From assembly GCA_039105265.1 (NCBI GenBank), contig JAPFFF010000022.1, positions 930,001-994,000 on the forward strand: a stretch of 64,000 nt of DNA, read 5' to 3'. The notes under the pieces were generated by a model. The model was not told the origin of the DNA. It saw only the letters and a program-made list of their open reading frames with translations, and ran no database searches. Each line of letters starts with the position of its first letter. Position 1 is the stretch's first letter. Of this stretch, positions 55,549 to 64,000 are shown piece after piece. The DNA is from Tritrichomonas musculus. Lineage: Eukaryota; Parabasalia; Tritrichomonadida; Tritrichomonadidae. Made by a program: the position numbers and the translations under genes.

Positions 55549-55993
55549 CTCTTTTTCTGATATATTCTTTATCTTCAGATGATTTACTTAATTTCTTGTA
55601 TAAATCTTTGATTTCAACATAATTGCCACCGACTTGATTATTAATCCATTTGTCAACATTTTCACAGAATTTATCTTGTAGTTGCTTCTTTGAATTTTCA
55701 TCTAGATTATTTTCAATTATAGAGTTTATGAGATTCTTATATTGTTCTTTCTTTTCTGCTGTATATCCGAGACCTATATCAAGTATACAGTATTTTGTTT
55801 CTTCTAATATTGCAATTAGTTGTTCATTCATTTCAACTTCACTATTTATTTCTCCATCTATTGGCATAACTTGTTTGATAAATGAATTATAATCATTTTG
55901 AATCATCATACCTAATTCACTATTTACTGATTTAGGATGCGTTTTCTTATATCTAGACCACATATTCCAATCGGTGCATTTATGTGTTTTCAT
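55463..55993 (-). CDS. Acidic-tailed conserved Maverick protein, element D
   Basis: 176 aa, starting MKTHKCTDWNMWSRYKKTHP. Helical middle and an acidic EESTDDDDNDEDEDEA tail. A homologue is in C (2665-3393), where it is preceded by a G-L-x-K-P...W-SSIF segment; in D a matching open stretch lies just upstream (about 56037-56222, minus strand). Function unknown. Confidence 0.6.
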   Translation of the reverse strand: MKTHKCTDWNMWSRYKKTHPKSVNSELGMMIQNDYNSFIKQVMPIDGEINSEVEMNEQLIAILEETKYCILDIGLGYTAEKKEQYKNLINSIIENNLDENSKKQLQDKFCENVDKWINNQVGGNYVEIKDLYKKLSKSSEDKEYIRKRAKEDIGDKYTLNEESTDDDDNDEDEDEA

Positions 55994-56036
55994 TAATATA
56001 GCTTCATAATGTGTAATAAATATTGCACTGCATACT

Positions 56037-56222
56037 TAGAAATAACTATATAGACAATGTAATGGTTCTAAGAATTTAGTTTCTTCATTTACAGCAATAG
56101 TATTTAAAACTGTTTTCCAAATCTTAGCAAAGATTGAACTCCAAAGACTTCTGGCAGTAATTCTTGTGCTGACTTTTGGTTTAGATAATCCAACAGATTG
56201 ATATGAATTGATTACTTTCTTG
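56037..56222 (-). CDS. Short conserved segment between the acidic-tailed and DxNGD genes, element D
   Basis: About 60 open codons with GLSKPKVSTRITARSLWSSI, matching the N-terminal part of the C protein at 2665-3393. No start codon of its own is evident. Conservation suggests it is or was coding. Confidence 0.4.
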
Positions 56223-56227
56223 AATTT

Positions 56228-57991
56228 CTAATCTATTGTTTCATTTATTTTACCAGTATCCCAGGTTTCTTTATTGTAATCCCATGTGCGTTTAGTTCCC
56301 ATGAGATTCTTTAACCATACTTCAAATGGTTCTATTTCACCTCCTTTTTTAATGCGTTCTGTTTGCCATAATTTCTTATATGGATCAGCTTTTATGAGTC
56401 GAAATCCATTAATAATAACTGGTTTACCACGTGTATCAACAATGACAATGTCTTCTACTCGATCTCCATTTAGATCACAAATTGAATTACCTAATGGGTC
56501 TTTAGTATCTCTTCTTGCAGGGATTAATCGATATAATGGATATCCATTTTTATCAAATCTTTTTTTGCAATAAGCTTCTGCACCATCTCTTGTAGCACAT
56601 TTAGGAGAGAATTTAATACGATAATTACCATTAATGAGAATATCAAATAGTGCACTACGATATTTACTAATATCAACACTTTGTTTATTATCGAAAATAT
56701 ATAAGTCATTCATGCGTTTTTGTAATGCATCTACTGTTTTATTAGTTCGTTTACCACTTGGTGCACTCTTCATATAATTAGCTAATAATTCGGCTTCATT
56801 TATGTCAGATCCTTTTTTAAGTTCAACATTGTTGTTTAATAAAGGTGTATAATCGTTTTTATCTGTATCATCTTTATTAGCATAGCGTTTGTTTCTCCTA
56901 AGATATTCTTTAGTTGGCGTATGAAAAATGGATTTACTCATTGTTTTATTATTGGATAAATATTTATTATCAGCTTCTAGATTTGCGTCATTAATGTCAT
57001 CACTACTATCGCTATTCATATTATAAAATACATCTCTATCGCCATTTACTTTGATATACTTTATTAAGCTCTTTAGTTGCTTCATATTAGTGGGCTTTGC
57101 TGATTGATCAAATATATTTGTTTTTCTTATTGCATCATGTAATTGTAAAACAAGATTTCTTACTCTAATGTCAGAATCATTTTTAGGATTAATAGAGCAA
57201 TTATAGTATTTATATAGATCATCTATTGTGAAATCCTCATTAATCAATCCAAATCGATTAAGCTGATTAGCATCAATAGTTGAAGCTTTTTTAAATGAAT
57301 CTATTAATTGATCGCCTTCTAGATTGTTTTCAGTGATCCTTCTTATTGTTTCAATATTAGTTTGTCTTCTTTGATTCTCAAATTGCATCAGTTTAGTTAT
57401 GTTATCTGATATTGCAGCTTTTTTACGCGAATCTATGTTTTTAGTTAATGATTCCACAAGAGATGTAATCATATTAGTATCTCGTTTATCGAATACTGAA
57501 TATTTCTCAGGATCATCTGCTATACGATAAAACAATTGTAATGCGTTAATATGATTGCTATCAATTACAATTAGATCACTAAGCGATTCAATGTCTTTAC
57601 TAATTCGGTTTCTATAATAGTGGTCTGCTAATTCAGGCTCTTCTTCTTCTTCAACTTGAGGTAAAGCATGAGTATCTTCTTTATGCTTAAGCAATCTTGT
57701 TGTATCATTAAAGTAATCCATTTTTGAGTCAAGTATTTTAGCTAAAGTTGCTTTTTGTCTTTTACTTCCTTTAGGAGAAGCTTTATATTTGTTTAGCATC
57801 TCTTTTAGCTTTTCTTTTGCGTCTTTGGTATATAATGACTTATTATTGACAACATTAATGATATTATCAATAATATTTTTTTTAGTTGCTTCATTAATGG
57901 TGCTATTATCGTACATAAATATGAGCATATCTTGATAATCCTTCTTTTTAACTTCTTGCATAATGAAATCTTTGGTGTTTGATGCGATCAT
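56228..57991 (-). CDS. Conserved Maverick protein with DxNGD (FG-GAP-like) motif, element D
   Basis: 587 aa, the full-length family member. Helical N-terminal two thirds (LFYRIADDPEKYSVFDKRDT, FENQRRQTNIETI), an acidic linker, then a C-terminal domain with YPLYRLIP and CDLNGDRVEDIVIVDTRGK (about 505-525) and ADPYKKLW. The D-x-N-G-D-x3-D pattern resembles calcium-binding loops of FG-GAP repeats. Its start codon lies 14 bases from the divergent fiber start. Role unknown; large, conserved and paired with the fiber gene, so a virion or fiber-attachment role is plausible. Confidence 0.7.
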   Translation of the reverse strand: MIASNTKDFIMQEVKKKDYQDMLIFMYDNSTINEATKKNIIDNIINVVNNKSLYTKDAKEKLKEMLNKYKASPKGSKRQKATLAKILDSKMDYFNDTTRLLKHKEDTHALPQVEEEEEPELADHYYRNRISKDIESLSDLIVIDSNHINALQLFYRIADDPEKYSVFDKRDTNMITSLVESLTKNIDSRKKAAISDNITKLMQFENQRRQTNIETIRRITENNLEGDQLIDSFKKASTIDANQLNRFGLINEDFTIDDLYKYYNCSINPKNDSDIRVRNLVLQLHDAIRKTNIFDQSAKPTNMKQLKSLIKYIKVNGDRDVFYNMNSDSSDDINDANLEADNKYLSNNKTMSKSIFHTPTKEYLRRNKRYANKDDTDKNDYTPLLNNNVELKKGSDINEAELLANYMKSAPSGKRTNKTVDALQKRMNDLYIFDNKQSVDISKYRSALFDILINGNYRIKFSPKCATRDGAEAYCKKRFDKNGYPLYRLIPARRDTKDPLGNSICDLNGDRVEDIVIVDTRGKPVIINGFRLIKADPYKKLWQTERIKKGGEIEPFEVWLKNLMGTKRTWDYNKETWDTGKINETID

Positions 57992-58005
57992 TTATTACAT
58001 TCAAA

Positions 58006-58872
58006 ATGTTTACAATAGAGCAAGCAGGTAGTGTAAAAAAAGTAAATACAATTGATGAACTCATTATCGAATACATCAAAAAATATTCTTGTCAATGTAA
58101 TAGTAATAACGGAAATAATTTAGGGAATAGCATTAATGAAGCAGAATTAAATGAACTATTAAAACTTTATGCAAAGATTACGAATCTTGATGAGTACGCT
58201 AAAATAACCGATTTATTTGACTATCTCAAAACGGAGGAATTCAATAAAGAACTATTAAAGTATGCTAGTAGTGAAGAAATTCAAAACGCTGTTGATGCAT
58301 TACGCGATTACGTTGTTAACAATTTTGCATTATCAACTGATATACCTGAGAACATCATTACGAGTGAATCATTATGTACTACATTAAGTGGTTATGCTAA
58401 AACAGATAATTTACCAGATATGTCTAAATATGCTCTCTCAATAGATATTCCAGAACCTGTTGATTTGACAAATTATGCTACAAAAAGTGATTTATCAAAT
58501 TATCGATTAAAGAGTGATTTGACTGCTTCCTATTTAACAGTTGACTATATTGATGGTGAAGTTTATATTGTTTTTTATCATGATTCATACATAAAAGGAT
58601 CATTCGTGAATACATCAAATGAAACAATAGAATTTGACACTTGGTTTTACGTTGATAATGAAGAAAAAGTAAAAAGCCAAGAAATCGACAATAATGACGA
58701 ATACAAGATATATTGGAATTCAGATAATTATCGTTTTTGGATTGAAAAAGTTGGTGATGACACTCAAATAAACAATATAACGATAACATTTGCTGAAAAA
58801 AATGGAGGAGATATGATTGCTTTAATTAATGATGTCCATCACGATGATAAGATCGATAAAAACAGAATGTAA
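58006..58872 (+). CDS. Fiber-like protein, N-terminal frame, element D
   Basis: ATG at 58006 (MFTIEQAGSVKKVNTIDEL). It contains repeated Y-A-x-x-x-D segments (LFDYLKTEEFNKELLKYASS, YALSIDIPEPVDLTNYATKS), the same repeat type as in the element A fiber. The next frame at 58829 overlaps its end and continues the fiber theme. Confidence 0.65.
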   Translation: MFTIEQAGSVKKVNTIDELIIEYIKKYSCQCNSNNGNNLGNSINEAELNELLKLYAKITNLDEYAKITDLFDYLKTEEFNKELLKYASSEEIQNAVDALRDYVVNNFALSTDIPENIITSESLCTTLSGYAKTDNLPDMSKYALSIDIPEPVDLTNYATKSDLSNYRLKSDLTASYLTVDYIDGEVYIVFYHDSYIKGSFVNTSNETIEFDTWFYVDNEEKVKSQEIDNNDEYKIYWNSDNYRFWIEKVGDDTQINNITITFAEKNGGDMIALINDVHHDDKIDKNRM

Positions 58873-61141
58873 TGAAACTTTTGCTACAAAAAGTGAAATT
58901 CCTGTGATACCTACAAATTTGATTACTATTGAAGCATTAAATGATTATGCAACACTTGAGAACCTAAATGAGTACGCAACGCTTACGAACTTAAGTGAGT
59001 ATTCGAAGAAACAGGACTTACAGTCTTATCGTAAAATGAATGATTTTAGTACTAACAATGTTATCACAAAAGATTTACCTATAACAGTAAAACGTTTTGT
59101 GTTTGATAAAGATTTATACAATTATGATACTGCTCATGTACCATTTCATGCAGGAGCTCATTTAATAGGGACATATGATGTAATTGATGTTAATAATAAT
59201 ATACTTTCTACCAATAATAAGTTTGATATTATATTTGAACCTGATCAAATCATTGATAAATATGAACCTGATTACAGATTTCAAATGTTTTATCATGATG
59301 AACTTCATAGTTATTTTGTTTGGGAAGAGTATTCAGGTGCTATATATGGACGAGATGATAACATTGCAAATTCTCTGTTTTTAGTTTCAATAACATCAGC
59401 TACAATAGAAACAAATGATGAAATAGCATTGAAGAGTCAATTAACAAACAACAATAATATTGAAATACTTAAAGATGAAACAATATATAATAACGATAAT
59501 GATATTTTCTTTAATAATATTAATGAAGCTGCTAATGATAATAATGTTTTATCATCTCAATTAACTATAAATTTTATATGGAAATATATTGTATATATGA
59601 TTGAATTTCATGCTGTATTAAAAAATGAATTAACAAGAAGCTATAGATTTAATATTGAAGATTATGAAACACTAACTTTAAATAATATTGATAATGAAAA
59701 AGAGTATGAAGTATTAAGTGAAAAATCATCTATGAAAATGTATTATAACTTACTAGATAAGATTAAAGCTAAACAAGATTCATTAGCGATATCAACAACA
59801 ATATCCGATTATGAAACAAATAAAGAATCTACTACAATAGTTCCATCATTATCGTTATTAAATGAATTATTATCAAATAATGATAAATATGTAGTTAAAA
59901 ATGATGATGGCTCATTAACGATTAATACAAATAATAATAGAGTTTCTACGCTTAATTTACAAAACAAAACTGATATTGATATTATGTTAGGTGATGAAAC
60001 AGAAAATTATATGAAGATTAGATATAGAAAAATATTAAAAATGTTATTCTTGTATTACAAAAATATTGAACTTTTTAAAATATCTGCTAATGATGATGTT
60101 AGCCAAAGCTATATTCTTATAAATAGTTTATTGGAATTAAATAATGAACTATACATTAATAGAAATAATAATGCTACTTTAGCTGAAATGTTTTCAAATG
60201 CTAATATTGCGTCAATAAAATTTGGTACAAGTTTATCTAATTTATGTGAAGTAATACAAGAATTAACCAATGATAAACCAACAACGAGTATAAGAATAAA
60301 TGATAGCAATATATTATCGCTAATTAAGGATTCAACTAATATTATAAAAGTTGATGCTGATTTATATAAAAATGATGATAAATATTTAACTGAATCAGAA
60401 TGTGATAATAAATATATAGCAAAAAATGATGATGGTTCATTAACGATTAATACTACCGAAAGTAATATTGCAAGTTTCTTTAGTTCTATTGATTCTAATA
60501 CACTTACTTTATTTAGATTTGGATATAATGATACTTATAATACTGTCTTTATGTATAGGTCTTCAAAAACTGCTGATACTGGTGAAGTATTTATATATGT
60601 TGATGGTCATAGATTTCAATCATTTAGCATGTTTGGTACTGCAAGAAATACAACAATTGATTCAAATTTACATGTTACTGGCAAAATAACATCAAATGGT
60701 TCAAATACTATTACTCATTATGCTCCCATTGAATCTTCATTAAAAGATATCAATGATTTCATCATAGGTGCTCCAGTTTATATAACAGGTAATGTATTTA
60801 AAAGAAATGACAATAAGTGGGTATCATCTACTGTAAATGATTCAACTGACTGCATATGTAGCGTAAAAACAATAGGATCATGGAAAGAATATATTGGAAT
60901 ATGCGTACAAATAGATCAAAAAAATAATTGCATTTCATTTGCTACTCATGGTGATTATCTTGTTAAAGTTGATGATTCATCTTGTTATTCAGTTGGTGAT
61001 GAAGTCTTTATTGATAACACAGATAATAAACTAAAGATACTCAGTGGAGAAACTGCAATAACATCTAAAATAAAGCGTATGACTGTTGGAGTTATCACAA
61101 GTATCATCAATGATAGAACATTAGCTGTATTCAAAAGCTAA
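58829..61141 (+). CDS. Fiber-like protein, C-terminal frame, element D
   Basis: 770 aa. It begins in Y-A-T-L-E-N-L-N-E-Y repeats, then a beta-rich middle, and ends in the about 235-residue knob shared with A (ASFFSSIDSNTLTLFRFGYN..., TGKITSNGSNTITHYAPIE, ending RTLAVFKS). DNA at 60420-60710 is about 90% identical to 14130-14420. The knob is followed by the palindromic repeat at 61217. Confidence 0.7.
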   Translation: MMSITMIRSIKTECNETFATKSEIPVIPTNLITIEALNDYATLENLNEYATLTNLSEYSKKQDLQSYRKMNDFSTNNVITKDLPITVKRFVFDKDLYNYDTAHVPFHAGAHLIGTYDVIDVNNNILSTNNKFDIIFEPDQIIDKYEPDYRFQMFYHDELHSYFVWEEYSGAIYGRDDNIANSLFLVSITSATIETNDEIALKSQLTNNNNIEILKDETIYNNDNDIFFNNINEAANDNNVLSSQLTINFIWKYIVYMIEFHAVLKNELTRSYRFNIEDYETLTLNNIDNEKEYEVLSEKSSMKMYYNLLDKIKAKQDSLAISTTISDYETNKESTTIVPSLSLLNELLSNNDKYVVKNDDGSLTINTNNNRVSTLNLQNKTDIDIMLGDETENYMKIRYRKILKMLFLYYKNIELFKISANDDVSQSYILINSLLELNNELYINRNNNATLAEMFSNANIASIKFGTSLSNLCEVIQELTNDKPTTSIRINDSNILSLIKDSTNIIKVDADLYKNDDKYLTESECDNKYIAKNDDGSLTINTTESNIASFFSSIDSNTLTLFRFGYNDTYNTVFMYRSSKTADTGEVFIYVDGHRFQSFSMFGTARNTTIDSNLHVTGKITSNGSNTITHYAPIESSLKDINDFIIGAPVYITGNVFKRNDNKWVSSTVNDSTDCICSVKTIGSWKEYIGICVQIDQKNNCISFATHGDYLVKVDDSSCYSVGDEVFIDNTDNKLKILSGETAITSKIKRMTVGVITSIINDRTLAVFKS

Positions 61142-61216
61142 AAGTTTTAGTCAATCTATGCTTGTCAAAGCTTGAAAATCCCTTAAAATAGCATTAAAAT
61201 GTCTCACGGGTGAAGT

Positions 61217-61230
61217 GGTGAATATTCACC
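61217..61230. repeat. GGTGAATATTCACC perfect palindrome (D, site 4)
   Basis: In the 152-base gap between the convergent fiber and 340-aa genes, flanked by GGTGAA/TTCACC words as at 29271 and 48800. A GCTTG-rich hairpin lies just upstream (61154-61171). Confidence 0.85.
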
Positions 61231-61293
61231 CTAAATTGTTCACCTCACTTATTGGGAACTCATAATGAGTCAAAAATAGGGCTACTTAAGAGT

Positions 61294-62313
61294 TTATTTT
61301 CTGTTAACATACATTGTTCTGTGTACATTTGAGATGCTAAATAAGCCTGTTTCTTCTATTTTCTTTTTTAATTCGTCATATGATAAGCTAATCTTAAATA
61401 TTGTTCTATACTTTGATTGCACATCTTTTAACAAGAATCTATCTATTGATGGATAATTTTTTTGTAGAAACAATTTCATATCATATTTGAGTTCATCAGG
61501 TGTATCTTCATATTGTTTATCTATTTCTTGTTGTTCTCTTAATTCTTCCCTCATGCGATCTATTTGAAATAGACTATAATTGTATTTTCTTCTTGCTGCA
61601 TCACATTTTGAGCACGATTTATTAGTCTGCGCATTATTGTTAGCTATCATACCGTTTATGATTAATATATTATCAGATACTTCTTTTATTCTGCATTTAT
61701 CGATAAATCCAAGTGAAAAATCTTCTGGTTCTTTACATAAAAAAGCACTACTTGTAGGATAAACATCATATGGTTTACCATCTTTGTCTTTATTAATGAT
61801 ACTTATAGCGATTAATAATGCGTGATCTATAAATGATTTATAATCTTGATACTCATCTGATTTATATATATTGACAACATTATTGTACACTTTATTACAT
61901 TTTTCGTTAATAGAATTATGATTGCAGTGATAACCTATCATATCATAGTTGACTTTTCTAATGAATTTCTTTATTTCTGCTGAATCTGTTTTCAATTCTT
62001 CGATTTGATCAAATATAGGCACTTCAGGTATCGTTTGTGTGATATCATTTAATTTAGGCATTGATTGGAATATCATAAATATATCATGAATGAGATTCGT
62101 ATTTGTTTCAATATTGAGCTTATATTTAATTGGATCATAATTGTTGGATAATAGATCATTCTTAATTGTCATTCTTAATCGTTCAACATTCATGCGATAA
62201 AATACAGAAACTTCTTTTGAGAAATCACTTTGAACTAAAGCATTATTGGCTGTATTACAGACTTTAACTATGTTAGCAACATTAACAGCATTCTTGTTTG
62301 ATTTAATTAATGT
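61294..62313 (-). CDS. Hypothetical 340-aa protein with Cys-His region, element D
   Basis: The frame opens at 62397, but that extension runs through the palindromic repeat, so MTLIKSNKNAVN near 62313 is the likelier start. Helical throughout. A C-x-x-C pair (KSCSKCDAARRKYNYSLFQI) is preceded by other scattered Cys/His (YHCNHNSINEKC), suggesting metal binding. The C-terminal domain (YPSIDRFLLKDVQSKYRTIF) is winged-helix-like. The function is unknown, perhaps transcriptional or replicative. Confidence 0.5.
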   Translation of the reverse strand, partial: TLIKSNKNAVNVANIVKVCNTANNALVQSDFSKEVSVFYRMNVERLRMTIKNDLLSNNYDPIKYKLNIETNTNLIHDIFMIFQSMPKLNDITQTIPEVPIFDQIEELKTDSAEIKKFIRKVNYDMIGYHCNHNSINEKCNKVYNNVVNIYKSDEYQDYKSFIDHALLIAISIINKDKDGKPYDVYPTSSAFLCKEPEDFSLGFIDKCRIKEVSDNILIINGMIANNNAQTNKSCSKCDAARRKYNYSLFQIDRMREELREQQEIDKQYEDTPDELKYDMKLFLQKNYPSIDRFLLKDVQSKYRTIFKISLSYDELKKKIEETGLFSISNVHRTMYVNRK

Positions 62314-62365
62314 CATTTCATTTAATGATAAAATTTTTAAAAAAATAATTATTGGTGAATCATTA

Positions 62366-62379
62366 GGTGAAATCTCACC
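62366..62379. repeat. GGTGAAATCTCACC palindrome (D, site 5)
   Basis: 21 bases beyond the stop of the 169-aa gene and upstream of the 340-aa gene. Confidence 0.8.
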
Positions 62380-62399
62380 CATGCACATGTAGCACATAT

Positions 62400-62909
62400 T
62401 TAGTCATTTTGAGACAGAATATTGATTATTTTACATGCCATATACTCTGATAGATTCGTTTTTAGCTGCTCATGAACGATCTTTTTAAGGAATTTCATTC
62501 TATCTGATAATGGTTGATTCAATATTAAATCTTTGTTTGTATTAGCAAATTCAAGTACTTTCTCTCGTTGTTCATCACTTAAAAACTTTGAACGATTTAA
62601 TGGAAACGATCTATGTATACGTCTATGTTTTGGCCTAATAGATGCTTCTAATTGTGATCCACTTAATGGCTCAATTTGTGTATCACATTCTAAATCTGAA
62701 CTAATTTGTGGATTGCAATTGCGAGACTCAAACAAAGCTTGCGGTTCACTTAATGGCTCACTTAATGACTCCTCTTCTGTATTACTTGTGGTTTGCTTTT
62801 TAAGAGAATTCACATAAATAGCATTCTGTAAATGATTTTTACACAATTGAGTCTTTAATGTAAACAGTTCAGTAATGATGTTATCAATTGTTTTTAACGT
62901 CTCTTGCAT
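62400..62909 (-). CDS. Hypothetical 169-aa protein, element D
   Basis: Helical N-terminus, a disordered middle with repeated LSEPLSEP and IEPLSGSQ, then a basic arginine-rich patch (RPKHRRIHRSFPLNRSKF) and a helical C-terminus. A DNA-binding role is possible from composition. No counterpart is seen in A. Confidence 0.5.
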   Translation of the reverse strand: MQETLKTIDNIITELFTLKTQLCKNHLQNAIYVNSLKKQTTSNTEEESLSEPLSEPQALFESRNCNPQISSDLECDTQIEPLSGSQLEASIRPKHRRIHRSFPLNRSKFLSDEQREKVLEFANTNKDLILNQPLSDRMKFLKKIVHEQLKTNLSEYMACKIINILSQND

Positions 62910-63037
62910 GTTTAAATAATAAAAAAATTAATGTTATCAAAAAGTAATTTGTAAATCACAAGAAGACATTAAATAACCTCATTTTTGACACTTTTTAATG
63001 ATCTACTATGTAATTTCAAAGTTGTAGTGAATCTCAA

Positions 63038-63051
63038 GGTGAAATCTCACC
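63038..63051. repeat. GGTGAAATCTCACC palindrome (D, site 6)
   Basis: Core of a repeat copy (about 62980-63080) just 3' of the polymerase frame; reverse complement of the copy at 28021-28130. Confidence 0.85.
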
Positions 63052-63080
63052 TGATCACCTCAAGCACATTTTAAGTCATT

Positions 63081-63704
63081 TTAAGTGTATTTCACGAGAT
63101 AATCACTAGCAGATAATCCTTTAATGTATGGCGCACATGATTGATTCGATAATACTATCATCTTTGTATGACATCCTGTGAGAGCATTTTTGTTTACAGT
63201 TATTTTACTCATCTTATTGTCTTGCATTTGCAGATTAATATTCTTACCTACTTTAACTGATTGATTATCAATAATAGATTTATAATCGGAATACACTTTA
63301 TGATTCTTCTTTAATGATACTCCTTTAGGCTTAAGTGTTTTTGTCTGCATATTGTTAAATATTGTATAACATTTTGGTGCAAGCGCTATCATGTTTTCTC
63401 CATGTTTTTCAATTGTGCAGCCTAATATTTTTTTTTCATCAGCAATACTATTAATTGACTTATCAGGCATGAATTTATTTACGTGTCTATCATAGAAATC
63501 TCTTTTTTTGATAACATAATTGAATAATTGTTCGGGACCTTCTTTTGGATTACCAGCAACAGCAAAATAAGCTGAATCAGTATCGCCTTCTATAAAATGT
63601 ATTCTATTCATGTCAAAGCAATTATTGATAAGCTTTATTTGAATCACATATCTTGACTTTACTGAATTTCTCTGTGTTAATTGCATCATATCCATATGAG
63701 CCAT
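63081..63704 (-). CDS. polB: Type B DNA polymerase, C-terminal palm/thumb part, element D
   Basis: Contains motif C in FIEGDTDSAYFAVAG, then SINSIADEKKILGCTIEKHG, a C-Y-T-I-F-N-N segment and a terminal LTGCHTKMIVLSNQSCAPYI region, all matching the A polymerase (about residues 780-1000). The frame ends there: the PriPol extension of A is absent. The 169-aa and 340-aa genes follow instead. Confidence 0.85.
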   Translation of the reverse strand: MAHMDMMQLTQRNSVKSRYVIQIKLINNCFDMNRIHFIEGDTDSAYFAVAGNPKEGPEQLFNYVIKKRDFYDRHVNKFMPDKSINSIADEKKILGCTIEKHGENMIALAPKCYTIFNNMQTKTLKPKGVSLKKNHKVYSDYKSIIDNQSVKVGKNINLQMQDNKMSKITVNKNALTGCHTKMIVLSNQSCAPYIKGLSASDYLVKYT

Positions 63705-64000
63705 TCATGGATATTTTATAGAATTTCTCATTATTAGCTTTGCTAAGTAAGCTATTATGAGCTGTTTCATTAATGTTTTCACTTAAATTACATTTGTAGC
63801 AACTTTGTTGACTAGAATTACATTTGTAGTGCATCTCAGGGTGAAACTTCACCTGTTCACCTGAGAGACATTTTAAACGATTTTCTGTAAATATATTAAC
63901 AAATTCATGAAATCCATTATGAGCTTCATATTGAGATACATATTTGACATCATCAATGATTAATCCATGATCTAATAAAAACCAGAGATAATAATTTGAG
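63622..64000 (-). CDS. polB: Type B DNA polymerase, upstream part, element D, cut by the window edge
   Basis: Open to the window end. It matches the A polymerase around YYLWFLLDHGLIIDDV and NEKFYKISMNGSYGYD (motif B). Between them it has about 38 extra residues, Cys-rich (HYKCNSSQQSCYKCN), encoded by a copy of the palindromic dispersed repeat. The gene continues beyond the window. Confidence 0.8.
   Translation of the reverse strand, partial: SNYYLWFLLDHGLIIDDVKYVSQYEAHNGFHEFVNIFTENRLKCLSGEQVKFHPEMHYKCNSSQQSCYKCNLSENINETAHNSLLSKANNEKFYKISMNGSYGYDAINTEKFSKVKICDSNKAYQ
63840..63853. repeat. GGTGAAACTTCACC palindrome inside the polymerase gene (D, site 7)
   Basis: Perfectly framed within the extra Cys-rich segment. 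The flanks match the repeat at 26770-26860 in reverse (AATGTAATTC...GTCAACAAAGTTGC). Confidence 0.8.

Larger units (their letters stand above)
45571..64000 (+). mobile_element. Element D: Maverick/Polinton, sister of B, running past the window
   Basis: Starts with AGTAGTGATATATG. The first 10 kb are nearly identical to B, followed by the parts B lacks: DxNGD gene, fiber, two hypothetical genes and the end of PolB. With A as a guide, PolB should lie next to the right terminus a few kb beyond the window. A few breaks are suspected (fiber and polymerase each read as more than one frame). Young, since B and D hardly differ. Confidence 0.88.

Noticed and set aside
61294-62397. D5-type helicase in element D
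   Set aside because: The protein has Cys-His and winged-helix-like parts but no Walker motifs.

Overview
The window looks like a piece of the Trichomonas vaginalis genome (inference: AT-rich, intronless, compact genes, and stacked Polinton/Maverick DNA elements typical of that parasite). I see no clear host housekeeping gene; almost every base belongs to virus-like DNA elements nested in or abutting one another.

Layout. (1) 1-1284: end of a fiber-like gene, GC-rich tandem repeats, a poly-T tract and an odd GC-rich junction. (2) Element C, an old, broken Maverick in reverse orientation, is visible at 1285-4834 and again at 25419-26038. (3) Element A (4835-25418, 20.6 kb, both ends present, AGTAGT termini, about 0.3 kb inverted repeats, 5-bp target duplication GTAAG) is inserted into a small gene of C. 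It carries a C-terminal capsid remnant, a 3.2-kb near-perfect palindrome, a long fiber gene, a tRNA-like unit, an integrase, and a type B DNA polymerase carrying an HNH-like zinc motif and a C-terminal archaeo-eukaryotic primase (PriPol) domain. (4) Element B (26039-36276) is the left half of a second Maverick subfamily, inserted into the integrase gene of C; it stops abruptly at about 36277. (5) Element E (about 36277-45570) is different: an SF3 helicase, its own protein-primed-type PolB, a bZIP-like protein beside a 12-unit iteron array, a repeat-rich structural-looking protein and a possible secreted protein. It shares one small dicysteine protein family with A and B/D. (6) Element D (45571 to the window end) is a nearly identical sister of B, inserted into the tail of an E gene and running past the window.

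How the genes work together. In B/D the integrase, KilA-N protein, packaging ATPase, double jelly-roll major capsid protein, small membrane-active-looking protein, fiber and PolB form a typical self-synthesising, virion-forming Polinton set. A has integrase, polymerase-primase and fiber, but no ATPase and only the end of a capsid gene, so it is a broken or transposition-only element. E has a replication module (PolB, SF3 helicase, bZIP, iterons) but no visible integrase or capsid in the part present. B/D intergenic regions carry a short dispersed repeat with a 14-bp palindromic core, mostly at gene 3' ends. All functional calls rest on reading motifs by eye; no database search was run.
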